DNA from: Ponticaulis sp.
GTDB lineage: Bacteria; Pseudomonadota; Alphaproteobacteria; Caulobacterales; Hyphomonadaceae
Direction: 5' to 3'
NCBI GenBank assembly: GCA_002723155.1
Contig: PBNO01000002.1
Location: 491,033-542,103, forward strand
DNA: 51,071 bases
Under the pieces are notes generated by a model, which made no database searches, was not told the DNA's origin, and worked only from the letters and a program-made list of their open reading frames with translations. Shown here in pieces: positions 41,403-50,272 of this stretch (position 1 is its first letter; every line of letters begins with the position of its first letter). Made by a program: the position numbers and the translations under genes.

Positions 41403-43748
41403 ATGTTTGTTACGGGGCGAATGAAAATGAAGGAACGACTAAGTAAAATCAGCCAAAAAGCTATGCTGCTCTCGGCTGCTGCATTGAGCGTAATGGTTGC
41501 AATACCTCAGGTAGCTCACGCGCAGGAAGACGCAACTGTTGAGGAAGAAACACCTCGCCAGATGAACACCATTATGGTGACCACGCGCGCCCGCGCAGAG
41601 AGCATTCAGGACGTACCACTGTCCATCACCGCTCTCGATGAAGACGCGCTGGACGCAAAGAGCATTGGCAGCCTTGAAGACGTTGCGCGCTTCACGTCCG
41701 GCTTCAGCTTTGAGAACTTCTCCGGCGGTTTTGCGACACCGGTCATTCGTGGTCAGGCTCAGACACGTGTCACAGCACTTGAGTCAAACGTCTCTACCTT
41801 CTTCGATGGCATTTATATGCCGCGTTCATGGGCAACCGATGTTGGCACATCTTCCATCGCACGGATTGAGGTCGTCAAAGGCCCGCAATCAGCGCGTTAT
41901 GGTCGTAACGCGTTTGCGGGTGCCATCAACTATGTCCCGCGCAAAGCAGAGCTTGGTCTCGACGCGCCAACAGGCAACATCTTCACGACTATTGGTGATG
42001 ACGAGCGTTTTGACGTCGGTATGACGGGCATTGTCCCGATTGGCGAGCGTTTCGCGATGGGCGCCTCTATCATTCACTCCGAATATGACGGCTCCTGGGA
42101 AAACTCCCACCCGTTTGCGGACGCTGGTATCAGCCCGGGCACAACCGGAAACTCCGGCGGCTGGGACAATGAATCGATCTCCTTCACTGCGATTGCAGAA
42201 CCGATTGATGGCTGGGTCACAGAATTTGGCTATTACAACTTCACGATCAGCCGCGAAATGGGCGCAAACAATCAGTACGCGGAGAACGCGTTCCAGATGA
42301 ATTGCGGCGCGACACGTAACTTCCAGGAAAGCCTGCTCTGCGGAGAACTCCCGGGTCCGACAGACAGTGTCGCTATCGACCCACGCGCATACAGCGTCCA
42401 GTCAGACACAGACATTTTCCGCTTCCGGACCGCTTATGATCTGACCAACGATCTGGAACTCAGCTATATGTTCGGCCGTGTCGAAGGTGAAGTCGATATC
42501 GCGAACATGACCGTGCCTGATCAGACCAATTGTGCCGGTCTGTGTACATTCCAGAACGCTCCGATTGGCGCAATTGCCTATGACTCCCACGAGCTGAAGC
42601 TCGACTATACAGGGGACTCGTTCCGCGGTGCTCTTGGCGCATTCTACACAGACGGCACAGATGACTATCTGTTCGAATACGTACTGGTTCCAAACCTTAC
42701 TGCGGGCTCTACCTTCAGCCTCGGCGAAGACCCGAGCGCAGTACGCTTCCCGCTCACTGACTCTACAACGGAAACAGAGGTCGCCTCTTTCTTCGCCGAG
42801 GGTCAGTACACACTTCCGGGCGGCGCGACACGCGTCGGCGCAGAAGTGCGCTGGTCTGAAACAACTCTGACGGCGACCAACAATGCAAGCGGTCTTCAAC
42901 TTGAAGAAACCTTCACTGCGGTCACGCCTCGCTTCACTGTTGAACACGACCTGACGGACTACTCTCTGGTCTATGCGTCAGCCGCGCGCGGCGCGAAAGC
43001 AGGTGGCTTCAACCCGACAGCGGTTGCACCTGAATTCCAGGTCTTCGACGAAGAGTTCAACTGGACTTACGAACTGGGCGCGAAGAACACTTTCATGGAT
43101 GGTCGCCTCGTTCTGATCGGCGCTCTGTTCTACACAGACTGGACAGACGTTCAGATTAACTCTCCTGACCCAAGCTCTGCGGATCCGGACGCTGTCTCGA
43201 TCACCCTGAACCTTGGTAATGCGGAAGTTCTGGGTGTCGAGTTTGACGCTGCATTCTACGCAACGGATAATCTCAGCTTCGACGGTACATTCTCCCACGC
43301 TGACGGCACATATAGCGATGGCACGATTGATGCGCGCTTCCGCCGTACACCGTCTCCGTGTGACAATGTTGTCTGTACGTCTGATGGCGACGTTAGCGGC
43401 AACGACATTGAACGGACACCGCAGACGCAGGCATCTTTCGGCGCACAATGGGAAGACACTCTGCCAATGTGGGGCGGTCCGACCTGGTCTGTTCGCGGCG
43501 ACCTGACATGGCAGAGCGAGTTCTACGCAACGTCTGCCAATCTCGCGACAATTCCGGAGCGTACCCTTCTTGGCGCTCGCGCTGGTCTCGACTGGGATAA
43601 CGTCAATATCAGCCTCTGGGCGAAGAACCTCACCGACGAGTCTTATGTCTCGAACGCCTATGTGGTTCTCATCCCGTTCGGCAACACATACCAGACCTTC
43701 TACGGCCCACGTCGTTCGTTCGGTATGACTGCACGCTACACGTTCTGA
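41403..43748 (+). CDS. TonB-dependent outer-membrane receptor
   Basis: 781-residue receptor for energised uptake of a nutrient across the outer membrane. Signal peptide ending in AHAQ (about residue 40), a plug domain opening with MNTIMVTTRARAESIQDVPLS (given as MNTIMVTTRARAES) and containing IEVVKGPQSARYGRNAFAG, then a 22-strand barrel ending in the terminal aromatic ARYTF. No CarO/FecA-type signalling extension is present, so no sigma/anti-sigma control through it. Later ATGs at 41421 and 41427 are better placed relative to GGGG (41414-41417) and may be the real start. It carries the cargo for the surrounding catabolic genes, by inference. Confidence 0.93.
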   Translation: MFVTGRMKMKERLSKISQKAMLLSAAALSVMVAIPQVAHAQEDATVEEETPRQMNTIMVTTRARAESIQDVPLSITALDEDALDAKSIGSLEDVARFTSGFSFENFSGGFATPVIRGQAQTRVTALESNVSTFFDGIYMPRSWATDVGTSSIARIEVVKGPQSARYGRNAFAGAINYVPRKAELGLDAPTGNIFTTIGDDERFDVGMTGIVPIGERFAMGASIIHSEYDGSWENSHPFADAGISPGTTGNSGGWDNESISFTAIAEPIDGWVTEFGYYNFTISREMGANNQYAENAFQMNCGATRNFQESLLCGELPGPTDSVAIDPRAYSVQSDTDIFRFRTAYDLTNDLELSYMFGRVEGEVDIANMTVPDQTNCAGLCTFQNAPIGAIAYDSHELKLDYTGDSFRGALGAFYTDGTDDYLFEYVLVPNLTAGSTFSLGEDPSAVRFPLTDSTTETEVASFFAEGQYTLPGGATRVGAEVRWSETTLTATNNASGLQLEETFTAVTPRFTVEHDLTDYSLVYASAARGAKAGGFNPTAVAPEFQVFDEEFNWTYELGAKNTFMDGRLVLIGALFYTDWTDVQINSPDPSSADPDAVSITLNLGNAEVLGVEFDAAFYATDNLSFDGTFSHADGTYSDGTIDARFRRTPSPCDNVVCTSDGDVSGNDIERTPQTQASFGAQWEDTLPMWGGPTWSVRGDLTWQSEFYATSANLATIPERTLLGARAGLDWDNVNISLWAKNLTDESYVSNAYVVLIPFGNTYQTFYGPRRSFGMTARYTF

Positions 43749-43773
43749 TACTCCTTCCCCAGGTCATCAGAAC

Positions 43774-43806
43774 AGAAAGCCCGCCTCCCATGGCGGGCTT
43801 TCTTTT
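43774..43806 (+). terminator. Terminator of the TonB-dependent receptor gene
   Basis: A 12-bp perfect stem: AGAAAGCCCGCC (43774-43785) with GGCGGGCTTTCT (43792-43803), loop TCCCAT, then TTTG. It lies 25 bases after the receptor stop. Confidence 0.88.
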
Positions 43807-43824
43807 GTCTGATTTTCGGCCCAC

Positions 43825-43853
43825 AAAAAAGCCGCCCCAACGGGCGGCTTTTT
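43825..43853. terminator. Bidirectional terminator, mainly for the - strand hydrolase
   Basis: GCCGCCC (43831-43837) with GGGCGGC (43842-43848), flanked by AAAAAA on the left and TTTTT on the right, so it has a T-run on both strands. It ends the serine-hydrolase gene whose stop is at 43878 and backs up the receptor terminator. Confidence 0.85.
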
Positions 43854-43877
43854 CAGTCGGATACTGATGCTCGAGAT

Positions 43878-45101
43878 CTAGTCCTGAAGATCGCCTAGAA
43901 ACAGGTTCGGCAGCACCGCATTATCCCAGCCCGGTTCTTCCGGTGGCCATGCGCCTGTGCGCAGGATCACGAGGTTCTCGGACGGCACCATATAGGCCAC
44001 CTGATTAGAATTGCCGTCAAAGAAGAAAACATCATCACGGAGGAACGGCTCTGACTGAGGTGTACCTGAGAGATAAGTTTCAGGATTCGGGCCTGACGGA
44101 TTCAGGAAAGGTGAATATGGTGTGCCGAGATATACGCCCATGCCCGCGTTCGGAAACCCTGGCCCCGGCGCTTTAATGTCAGCGATAAATTCTGGTGACA
44201 GCAGCGCTTCACCCTCCCATTCACCGTTCTGAACCAGCAGAACGGCCAGCCTCAGATACGTGTCGGCAGGCAGCATCGCACAGCAACCTGAATGCGGAAC
44301 ACCGCCATCGCGGTTGAACCAGATCTCACCGCCTTTTGCGCCCAGAGGCTCGAAGACAGCTTGCGTAAGCCAGTCCGCATAGCCCATGCCTGTCGCGCGC
44401 TCGATCAGAGGCGCGATGAGGTCACCATTGGCGTTAGAGTAGGCGTAAACCTCACCCGGCTCGGCCACCATCGGATAATCTTCAATGATCACACGCTCAT
44501 GATACGGGTGCAGATAAGCACGGTTCAGAACATTGTCGGCTTCAAAGGCTGCTGCTTGCGGCAACAGACCTGAATGCATGCCCAGCACGTCCCGAATACG
44601 GATCGTTTCTTTGGGTGTGCCCTGCCATTCATGGATAAAATCCGCCATCGGTTGATCAAGCGAGGTGATATAGCCTTCCTGCAGAGCGCGTCCGACAGCG
44701 ACCACGCTCAGAGGCTTGGCCAGCGACTTAGAGACCAGAAGTGTGTCTGCGTCCACATCGCCAAAATACGTTTCGGAGACGATGGCGCCATCTTTCCAGA
44801 CGATCAGAGATGATGAGTTGTTTTCCGCAGCATAGGCCGTCGCAGCCTCAAGCGTGTCGGGCGAGAAAACCGTTTCCGCGGAGGCCCGGGCGAACGGTTC
44901 AAACTCGGCTGCACCCGCCATTGGTTTCAGATTGTCATACGCCGGTAAACCGGAAGCACCTGTTCTGTCGCGTAGCGCATCAAACCGTTGAAGGTAAATC
45001 GCCTCAGCAGCTTCGTCGCTGAGCCCGGTCGCCGGCTCGACATGTGTCGCACAAGCGCTCGCAATCAGGCAGCCGCCCATCAAAAGTCGTTTCAACGTCA
45101 T
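43878..45101 (-). CDS. Lipoprotein serine hydrolase, beta-lactamase/class C PBP family
   Basis: 407-residue protein of the class C beta-lactamase-like family (esterases, peptidases, EstB-type enzymes). A lipoprotein signal MTLKRLLMGGCLIASAC gives the acylated C17. The catalytic SxxK is S126-LA-K129 (SKSLAKPL), and the Tyr motif is Y221-S-N223. Family members with these motifs are often esterases or amidases. It ends near a terminator and faces away from the alpha/beta hydrolase operon. It would act at the membrane surface of the periplasm. Confidence 0.9.
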   Translation of the reverse strand: MTLKRLLMGGCLIASACATHVEPATGLSDEAAEAIYLQRFDALRDRTGASGLPAYDNLKPMAGAAEFEPFARASAETVFSPDTLEAATAYAAENNSSSLIVWKDGAIVSETYFGDVDADTLLVSKSLAKPLSVVAVGRALQEGYITSLDQPMADFIHEWQGTPKETIRIRDVLGMHSGLLPQAAAFEADNVLNRAYLHPYHERVIIEDYPMVAEPGEVYAYSNANGDLIAPLIERATGMGYADWLTQAVFEPLGAKGGEIWFNRDGGVPHSGCCAMLPADTYLRLAVLLVQNGEWEGEALLSPEFIADIKAPGPGFPNAGMGVYLGTPYSPFLNPSGPNPETYLSGTPQSEPFLRDDVFFFDGNSNQVAYMVPSENLVILRTGAWPPEEPGWDNAVLPNLFLGDLQD

Positions 45102-45291
45102 ATCGCCTCCTATTGTGTCCAGATTATCAATCTACTCGATGTCAGGACACCGGACTCTCGGGGTCACCGGGGAGTTCGTCAGGCGAACACACATAAAAAG
45201 CGCATTCGTATCGCCGCCAGTAATGCGAAGTTGTCATGGGAAAAACAAGGTCCGGCCAGGCCGGTCCTGTTTAGGGCGAAGGAGCGGGAAT

Positions 45292-46233
45292 TTGCGACGA
45301 GCAGGCACAGGTCTTATCGGATGCACTACAGCTCTGCTGCTGATTACGACCGGCTGCACCGCCCCCGTGTCTCCAGTCGCTGACACCACAGCAGCTCAGG
45401 CGGGATACACGTTTATTGATCGATCTGAACTGGCCGGAAATGGCCGCGCGATTCCGTATCGGGTTTTCCGTCCCACGACAGACTGCACGCCGTGCGACGT
45501 CATCGTCTTCTCTCATGGCAATCTTGCGACCTATGACCGGTATGACGTGCTACTCACAGACTGGGCCATCAACGGCTATGTCGTGGTTGCGCCCCAGCAT
45601 GTAGATTCTGAAGAACATCCGGACCGCGAAGCCTATCTGACAACAGATAGCCAGCCGCTCCGCACGGAAGACTATCTGGTTCTCTCAAACCGTTTTGCTG
45701 AAGACGGCTTCGAGTTTGACGGGTTGAATTTCTCAGGACGTCAATTTGCAGCAGGCCATTCCTATGGCGGGCTGATCGCGCTGTTGGCAGGTGGCGCAGA
45801 AGCTGCAGATAACGCAAGCAATTTTCCGGAAAATGGCGTCGATCCGCTCGCCGTAATTGCGATCTCTCCACCCGGAGAATTAGATGGTCGCATTGATCAG
45901 AACGGATACTCAAAAGTCGACAGGCCGACGCTGTTTGTGACCGGCACCACCGATATTCTTCCCGGCTTCATTGATGCCTGGGAAACCCATCTGGACGCCT
46001 TCGAGGTCAGTCAGGAGGGGCTTGGATACGCGCTCATTTTCGAGGGCATGAACCATTATTTCAATGGCGCATTTGGCCGGATTACCCCTGAGGGCGCCGC
46101 GTCAGAGATCGCCATCGACACACTGAACACGCAGATTCTTGCGTTTCTGGCTGCCACCGCTTCGGGCGAAGCCCCCGTCGGGGACGACTGGGCGCAAACA
46201 GATAATCCGATTGTAAGGACGCTGACCAAATGA
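45292..46233 (+). CDS. Lipoprotein alpha/beta hydrolase, TTG start
   Basis: 313 residues from a TTG at 45292. The frame is open from 45115, but that extension is unlike a protein N-terminus, whereas AAGGAG (45279-45284) sits 7 bases before the TTG and the resulting start MRRAGTGLIGCTTALLLITTG gives a lipobox with C22. The alpha/beta hydrolase fold has an oxyanion-type SHGN (74-77) and the nucleophile elbow GHSYGG with S157; a His near the C-terminus (GMNHYFNG) completes the triad. It resembles dienelactone-hydrolase/PET-hydrolase-like lipases. The stop overlaps the symporter start (ATGA). Confidence 0.87.
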   Translation: MRRAGTGLIGCTTALLLITTGCTAPVSPVADTTAAQAGYTFIDRSELAGNGRAIPYRVFRPTTDCTPCDVIVFSHGNLATYDRYDVLLTDWAINGYVVVAPQHVDSEEHPDREAYLTTDSQPLRTEDYLVLSNRFAEDGFEFDGLNFSGRQFAAGHSYGGLIALLAGGAEAADNASNFPENGVDPLAVIAISPPGELDGRIDQNGYSKVDRPTLFVTGTTDILPGFIDAWETHLDAFEVSQEGLGYALIFEGMNHYFNGAFGRITPEGAASEIAIDTLNTQILAFLAATASGEAPVGDDWAQTDNPIVRTLTK

Positions 46234-47609
46234 CCTCAATCACAGACGATGTACCGATGCAGGGCGACAATCCCTCACCCGTTTCCGACATCACCCGAAA
46301 GGTGAAGGTCGGCTGGGCGAGCGGCGCGCTTGGTGTCGCGATCCTGATGAACTCGATCGGCGGTCTGGCGCTGTTCTACATGATCAGCGTTCTGCACATT
46401 AATCCGGCTCTGGCCGGTGGCCTGATCTTCGTAACCAAAATCTTTGACGTCCTGTCCGACCCGATTGTCGGGCGCTGGAGCGACTCTCTGCGTTCAGGCA
46501 AAAGCCGCCGCCGCCCATTCCTACTCTGGGGCGCGCTGATCTCGGCTGGCTCTTTTGCGATGATCTTCACGACGCCGCTCTTCGACAGCGAATGGATGCG
46601 TGCAGGCTATGTCTTCATCGCTATGCTGATCTACACGATCGGCTATACCATCTTCAACGTGCCTTACATGTCCATGCCGTCAGAAATGACCGAGGACTAT
46701 CACGAGCGCTCTTCCATCCACAGCTACCGCATGATGTTCATCTCGGTTGCCAATCTGGTTGCGGGCGCACTGACACCGTGGATCCTTGAGAAAATGGGCC
46801 GTCTTGAATGGTCTTCATACGCTCTGATCGGCGTAGCTGGTGCGGTCATCATTCTGCTCAGCATGATCAATGCGTGGCGCACGACTGCAGATGCGAAGTT
46901 CACAGAAGCCGGCACGCATACACCGCGCATGCTCGATGAACTGAGCCATGTCTGGCGCAACCGCCATTTCATCCGTCTGCTCGGTGTAAAAGCAGCCCAG
47001 CTGATTGGTATCGCCTCTGCTGCAGCGGCCGGTATGTTCTTCCTTCTGAACGTCCTGCAGAAAGATCTGAACCTGATGGCCCTGACCGGTCTTGTTGTCG
47101 GCCCGATGTCTCTGCTGTTTGCACCGGTCGTCGTCTGGATTTCCAAACGCCTCGGCAAAAGCCGGACCTATATGCTCGCCGCGGCCAACTACGTGGTTAT
47201 CACCGCAACCTGGGTGATCGCCGACGCGAACGAACCAGACTGGGCATATCTGCTACGTATGGCGCTCGTGTCATTCTCGGCCAGCGGCAACATCATCATG
47301 GCTATGTCCATGCTCACAGACATCATCAACCATGATGCCAAGAAAACCGGTGTTCGCCGCGAAGGTGTCTACACTGCTTTCTACAGCTTCACTGAAAAAT
47401 TCACGTTTGCATTTGGCCCACTGATTGTCGGCCTCGCGCTCGGCTTTGCCGGGTTCGACAAGAACATCCCGCCGGAAGCGATGCAAACCGAAGAAATTCG
47501 CCAGGCCCTCCTGCTTGGCAACTGCTATATCCCCGTCGTCATGGGCATCCTCGCGATTTTCCTGCTGTCGGGATATAAACTGAAAGAAGAGGATCTGAAA
47601 AATGAGTGA
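46230..47609 (+). CDS. GPH-family cation symporter (MelB-like MFS)
   Basis: 459-residue transporter with about 12 membrane segments and the glycoside-pentoside-hexuronide family pattern: KIFDVLSDPIVGRWSD in the first half (helix 2, Asp residues that bind Na+ or H+ in MelB) and MSMLTDIINHDAKKTG in the second. It brings a small molecule, usually a sugar or uronate, into the cytoplasm with a cation. It overlaps the hydrolase gene by 4 bases and the methyltransferase gene by 8, so they are one operon. Its cargo could be the product of the lipoprotein hydrolase. Confidence 0.9.
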   Translation: MTSITDDVPMQGDNPSPVSDITRKVKVGWASGALGVAILMNSIGGLALFYMISVLHINPALAGGLIFVTKIFDVLSDPIVGRWSDSLRSGKSRRRPFLLWGALISAGSFAMIFTTPLFDSEWMRAGYVFIAMLIYTIGYTIFNVPYMSMPSEMTEDYHERSSIHSYRMMFISVANLVAGALTPWILEKMGRLEWSSYALIGVAGAVIILLSMINAWRTTADAKFTEAGTHTPRMLDELSHVWRNRHFIRLLGVKAAQLIGIASAAAAGMFFLLNVLQKDLNLMALTGLVVGPMSLLFAPVVVWISKRLGKSRTYMLAAANYVVITATWVIADANEPDWAYLLRMALVSFSASGNIIMAMSMLTDIINHDAKKTGVRREGVYTAFYSFTEKFTFAFGPLIVGLALGFAGFDKNIPPEAMQTEEIRQALLLGNCYIPVVMGILAIFLLSGYKLKEEDLKNE

Positions 47610-48657
47610 AGAACTGCATGCCCGACTACGGCAGCGCGGGCGCGCTTCTGTAGATTTTCTCGCCAATTTCGGGTTTGGCATGTCAGACCTGCGCAACTCG
47701 GTCGAGGAAGAAATTCAGAGAATCGTTCCTGATCCTGACGCCCTGCCAGACGACCTCGACCAGCGCGATGCACGTATGCAGCAGAGCCTCGGCGCCAGTC
47801 AGGCTTACCGCGCAACGCAAGCGGTTGGCGAATGGATGGCGACCCATCACGGTCTCGTTGCCAAGCACGCTTTCGAAGAAGTGCGCGAAGAAATGGAACC
47901 GATCCTGAAAAAGTTCGAACAAGGCGGTTCTACCGTTGAAGCCAATCCGGACATGGAAGCTCCGGCTTACTGGGACGGCGTAGATTTCCACCGCACCGCA
48001 GGCGGTTGGGACGAGCACGATTATCAGGGCTATATCCACGCCGATATCGTCCACACACGTCTCGTCGCAAAGACTTTCCCGGGTGGCATTTTTGCTCAGC
48101 GCCGCATGGTCGCTGCGCTCCCGCCGAAAGATCATTATGACAAGATCATCGACATGGGCTGCTCTACTGGGCACTTCACACGCGCGCTGCAGGAAACCTA
48201 TCCGGATGCAGAAATCTATGGCGTCGACCTGTCTCTGAAAACAATTCAGCAGGCACAACGTCTTGGTAATGCGAACGGCTGGAGCTGGAAGCTCTACCAG
48301 CGCCCTGGCGAAGACACAGGCTTCGAAGACGAAACCTTCGACCTCGCGACCTCATACATTCTGCTGCACGAAATTCCGGCGGACACGATCAAGGCGCTCT
48401 TCAAAGAAGCCTTCCGCGTGCTGAAGCCGGGCGGCGACATGATCATGAGTGACGTGACCCGCTATGCCGACCTCGACAAGCTAGCCATGTGGCGTGCCGA
48501 TGCTGGCGCAAAATACGGCGGCGAACCGCACTGGCGTGCCTCTGCAAGCCTCGATCTGGCGCAAATTGCGCGTGATGCAGGGTTTGTCGACGTCACGGCC
48601 AAAGCCTTCGATCCATTCAAATACCCTTATGTAGTTCAAGGACACAAACCGGAATGA
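47602..48657 (+). CDS. Class I SAM-dependent methyltransferase
   Basis: 351-residue methyltransferase. An N-terminal helical region of about 165 residues with no recognised domain precedes the Rossmann fold: motif I IIDMGCSTGHF (from about 183), the acidic end of strand 2 in YGVDLS, and ILLHEIPADTI plus RVLKPGGDMIMSD for motifs IV-VI. It overlaps the symporter gene by 8 bases and the next gene by 4. The substrate is unknown; the N-terminal part, with KKFEQGGSTVEANPDMEAPAY, given as EANPDMEAP, may bind it. Confidence 0.88.
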   Translation: MSEELHARLRQRGRASVDFLANFGFGMSDLRNSVEEEIQRIVPDPDALPDDLDQRDARMQQSLGASQAYRATQAVGEWMATHHGLVAKHAFEEVREEMEPILKKFEQGGSTVEANPDMEAPAYWDGVDFHRTAGGWDEHDYQGYIHADIVHTRLVAKTFPGGIFAQRRMVAALPPKDHYDKIIDMGCSTGHFTRALQETYPDAEIYGVDLSLKTIQQAQRLGNANGWSWKLYQRPGEDTGFEDETFDLATSYILLHEIPADTIKALFKEAFRVLKPGGDMIMSDVTRYADLDKLAMWRADAGAKYGGEPHWRASASLDLAQIARDAGFVDVTAKAFDPFKYPYVVQGHKPE

Positions 48658-48941
48658 GCGCCGATCCTAAATCCTACAACAAGCCGCAACGAAATATGCT
48701 GCTTGAGACCGACGTAAACGGTCTGGCACAGGCTGTTGTAACTCTTACACAAGAAGTCTGGGTTCTGAACGACCGTCAGATGGTGACAGAAGCTGTTCTG
48801 GCAAAGCACGGTATCGATATCGCTGAAGAGGTAGATACCTTTACACCAGACGAAGCGCTTCAATCAAAACTCGATGAGCGTAGCCGAGCCATCATGCAAC
48901 GGGTTTTCAATTCGCTCGGCGGAATTTCGTCTGACGAGTAG
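48654..48941 (+). CDS. Small conserved-looking protein of unknown function
   Basis: 95 residues, not recognised. It is acidic and predicted mostly helical (VNGLAQAVVTLTQEVWVLNDR; QSKLDERSRAIMQRV), with no signal peptide, membrane segment or cysteine. It overlaps the methyltransferase by 4 bases (ATGA) and is followed by a terminator, so it is the last gene of the hydrolase-symporter-methyltransferase operon. Translational coupling suggests it works with the methyltransferase, perhaps as a small partner subunit. Confidence 0.7.
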   Translation: MSADPKSYNKPQRNMLLETDVNGLAQAVVTLTQEVWVLNDRQMVTEAVLAKHGIDIAEEVDTFTPDEALQSKLDERSRAIMQRVFNSLGGISSDE

Positions 48942-48961
48942 ACGGTAAATCATCCAATCCG

Positions 48962-49000
48962 AAAGCCGCCATTTTCTGCAAAGAGAATGGCGGCTTTTTT
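48962..49000 (+). terminator. Operon terminator
   Basis: 12-bp stem: AAAGCCGCCATT (48962-48973) with AATGGCGGCTTT (48986-48997), followed by a run of T. It closes the operon 45292-48941, 20 bases after the last stop. Confidence 0.9.
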
Positions 49001-49036
49001 CTGCCGCGTTCCATTTTGGTAAATCGCGGTGACTTC

Positions 49037-50239
49037 ATGACGCTCAACACCAAAGCTCTGATCGCAATTATTGCCGTCAACTTTGTAACGATTTCGGGAT
49101 TTGGCTTTCTCTTTCCCATTTTCGCGGTCTACGGAAAGGCCATTGAGGCAAACGCGACCGAAATCGCGCTTTCAATCGCCTCTTTCTCTCTCGGTAATCT
49201 CATCGCCAATCCGATATGGGGTAAGGCATCCGACCAGTTCGGACGTAAACGCCTTCTGGTGATCAGCCTTGCAGCGGGCGCGGTTATCACCGCACTCAAC
49301 GTGCTGGCCGTCACCCCGTGGGCACTGATCTTTGCGCGCTTTATTGCGGGTCTTGCTGCCGGTAGCTTCTCCATCGCATTTGCCGTTGCCGCGGACATCT
49401 CGACACCTGAGAACCGCACCCGCGTCATGGGAACGGTTGGCGCCGGATTCTCGCTCGGCTTCATTATGGGCCCGGCCATTGGCGGTTTTGTAGCCGGCGG
49501 CGACCCAGGCCCTGAAGCCTTTACCCGCGTCTGTTATGCAGGCGCTGCACTCATGCTGATCGGGGCAGTCATCACACAGATTTTTCTGCCAGAAACCCGG
49601 CCGGAAGATGATAGTTCAGCCGACACAGAAAACGCGCCTCAACAGGTGAGCCGCTGGGCCGTTCTTCGCGACCCAGTGCTTGGCATTATCATTCTTCTGT
49701 CGCTTGTCTCTTCAATCGCTATGGCCAAGATGGAAGCCACATTTGCCATCTTCGCGGACGATGTGCTGAGCCTCTCCCCGTTCGGGATTGGTCTCTATTT
49801 CGCTGCTATGGGCGGAATTGGCGTAATCGGTCAGGCTGGCGCTGCAGGCTTCCTCTCACGGAAAATCGGTGAACGGGGCATGTTGTTTGTCTCACTCGCC
49901 TTCCTCAGCCTCGGCATGTTCACTCTGGCGACGTCACAGGAGAGAGTTCAGGCGTTTATCGGCATGTGCACGATTGCGATCGGCTTCTCCATGATCACAC
50001 CTGCCATGTCGGGCCTGACATCGCTTTCAGCGCCGCCGCGTGCGCAAGGCGTTTCGCTCGGTCTGGTACAGTCATCTGGTAGTCTGGGGCGTGTGATCGG
50101 ACCGGCATTTGCCGGGATCATCTACGACATGGCAGGTCCGCCAGCACCGTTTTACGTCGGCAGCGCTATCCTGCTCATATGCCTGATTGCGATGGGCGTC
50201 TGGATGCGCGTTGTTCCACCGCTGGCCAAGCCGACCTGA
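49037..50239 (+). CDS. MFS efflux transporter (TetA/multidrug type)
   Basis: 400 residues with 12 predicted membrane segments of the drug:H+ antiporter group. The loop 2-3 motif is GKASDQFGRKRLL, close to the GxLaDrfGRkpvl signature; motif C region is around GPAIGGF. The frame opens at a TTG (49016), but the ATG at 49037 has GGTGA before it and starts MTLNTKALIAIIAVNF, directly entering helix 1. It begins after the terminator at 49000 and stands alone. Substrate unknown. Confidence 0.88.
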   Translation: MTLNTKALIAIIAVNFVTISGFGFLFPIFAVYGKAIEANATEIALSIASFSLGNLIANPIWGKASDQFGRKRLLVISLAAGAVITALNVLAVTPWALIFARFIAGLAAGSFSIAFAVAADISTPENRTRVMGTVGAGFSLGFIMGPAIGGFVAGGDPGPEAFTRVCYAGAALMLIGAVITQIFLPETRPEDDSSADTENAPQQVSRWAVLRDPVLGIIILLSLVSSIAMAKMEATFAIFADDVLSLSPFGIGLYFAAMGGIGVIGQAGAAGFLSRKIGERGMLFVSLAFLSLGMFTLATSQERVQAFIGMCTIAIGFSMITPAMSGLTSLSAPPRAQGVSLGLVQSSGSLGRVIGPAFAGIIYDMAGPPAPFYVGSAILLICLIAMGVWMRVVPPLAKPT

Positions 50240-50256
50240 TTAGATACCGGTCGGCT
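50229..50256. terminator. Weak hairpin between convergent genes
   Basis: AGCCGACC (50229-50236) with GGTCGGCT (50249-50256), a 12-base loop and no T-run. It overlaps the stop codon of the MFS gene and lies 17 bases from the stop of the CoA-transferase; possibly a weak bidirectional terminator. Confidence 0.35.
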
Positions 50257-50272
50257 CAGCTTTCGGAGGGGA

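Noticed and set aside
43878-45101. Calling the serine hydrolase an antibiotic-resistance beta-lactamase
   Set aside because: SxxK and YSN alone are shared by many esterases and peptidases; the lipoprotein anchor and context do not support a resistance role.
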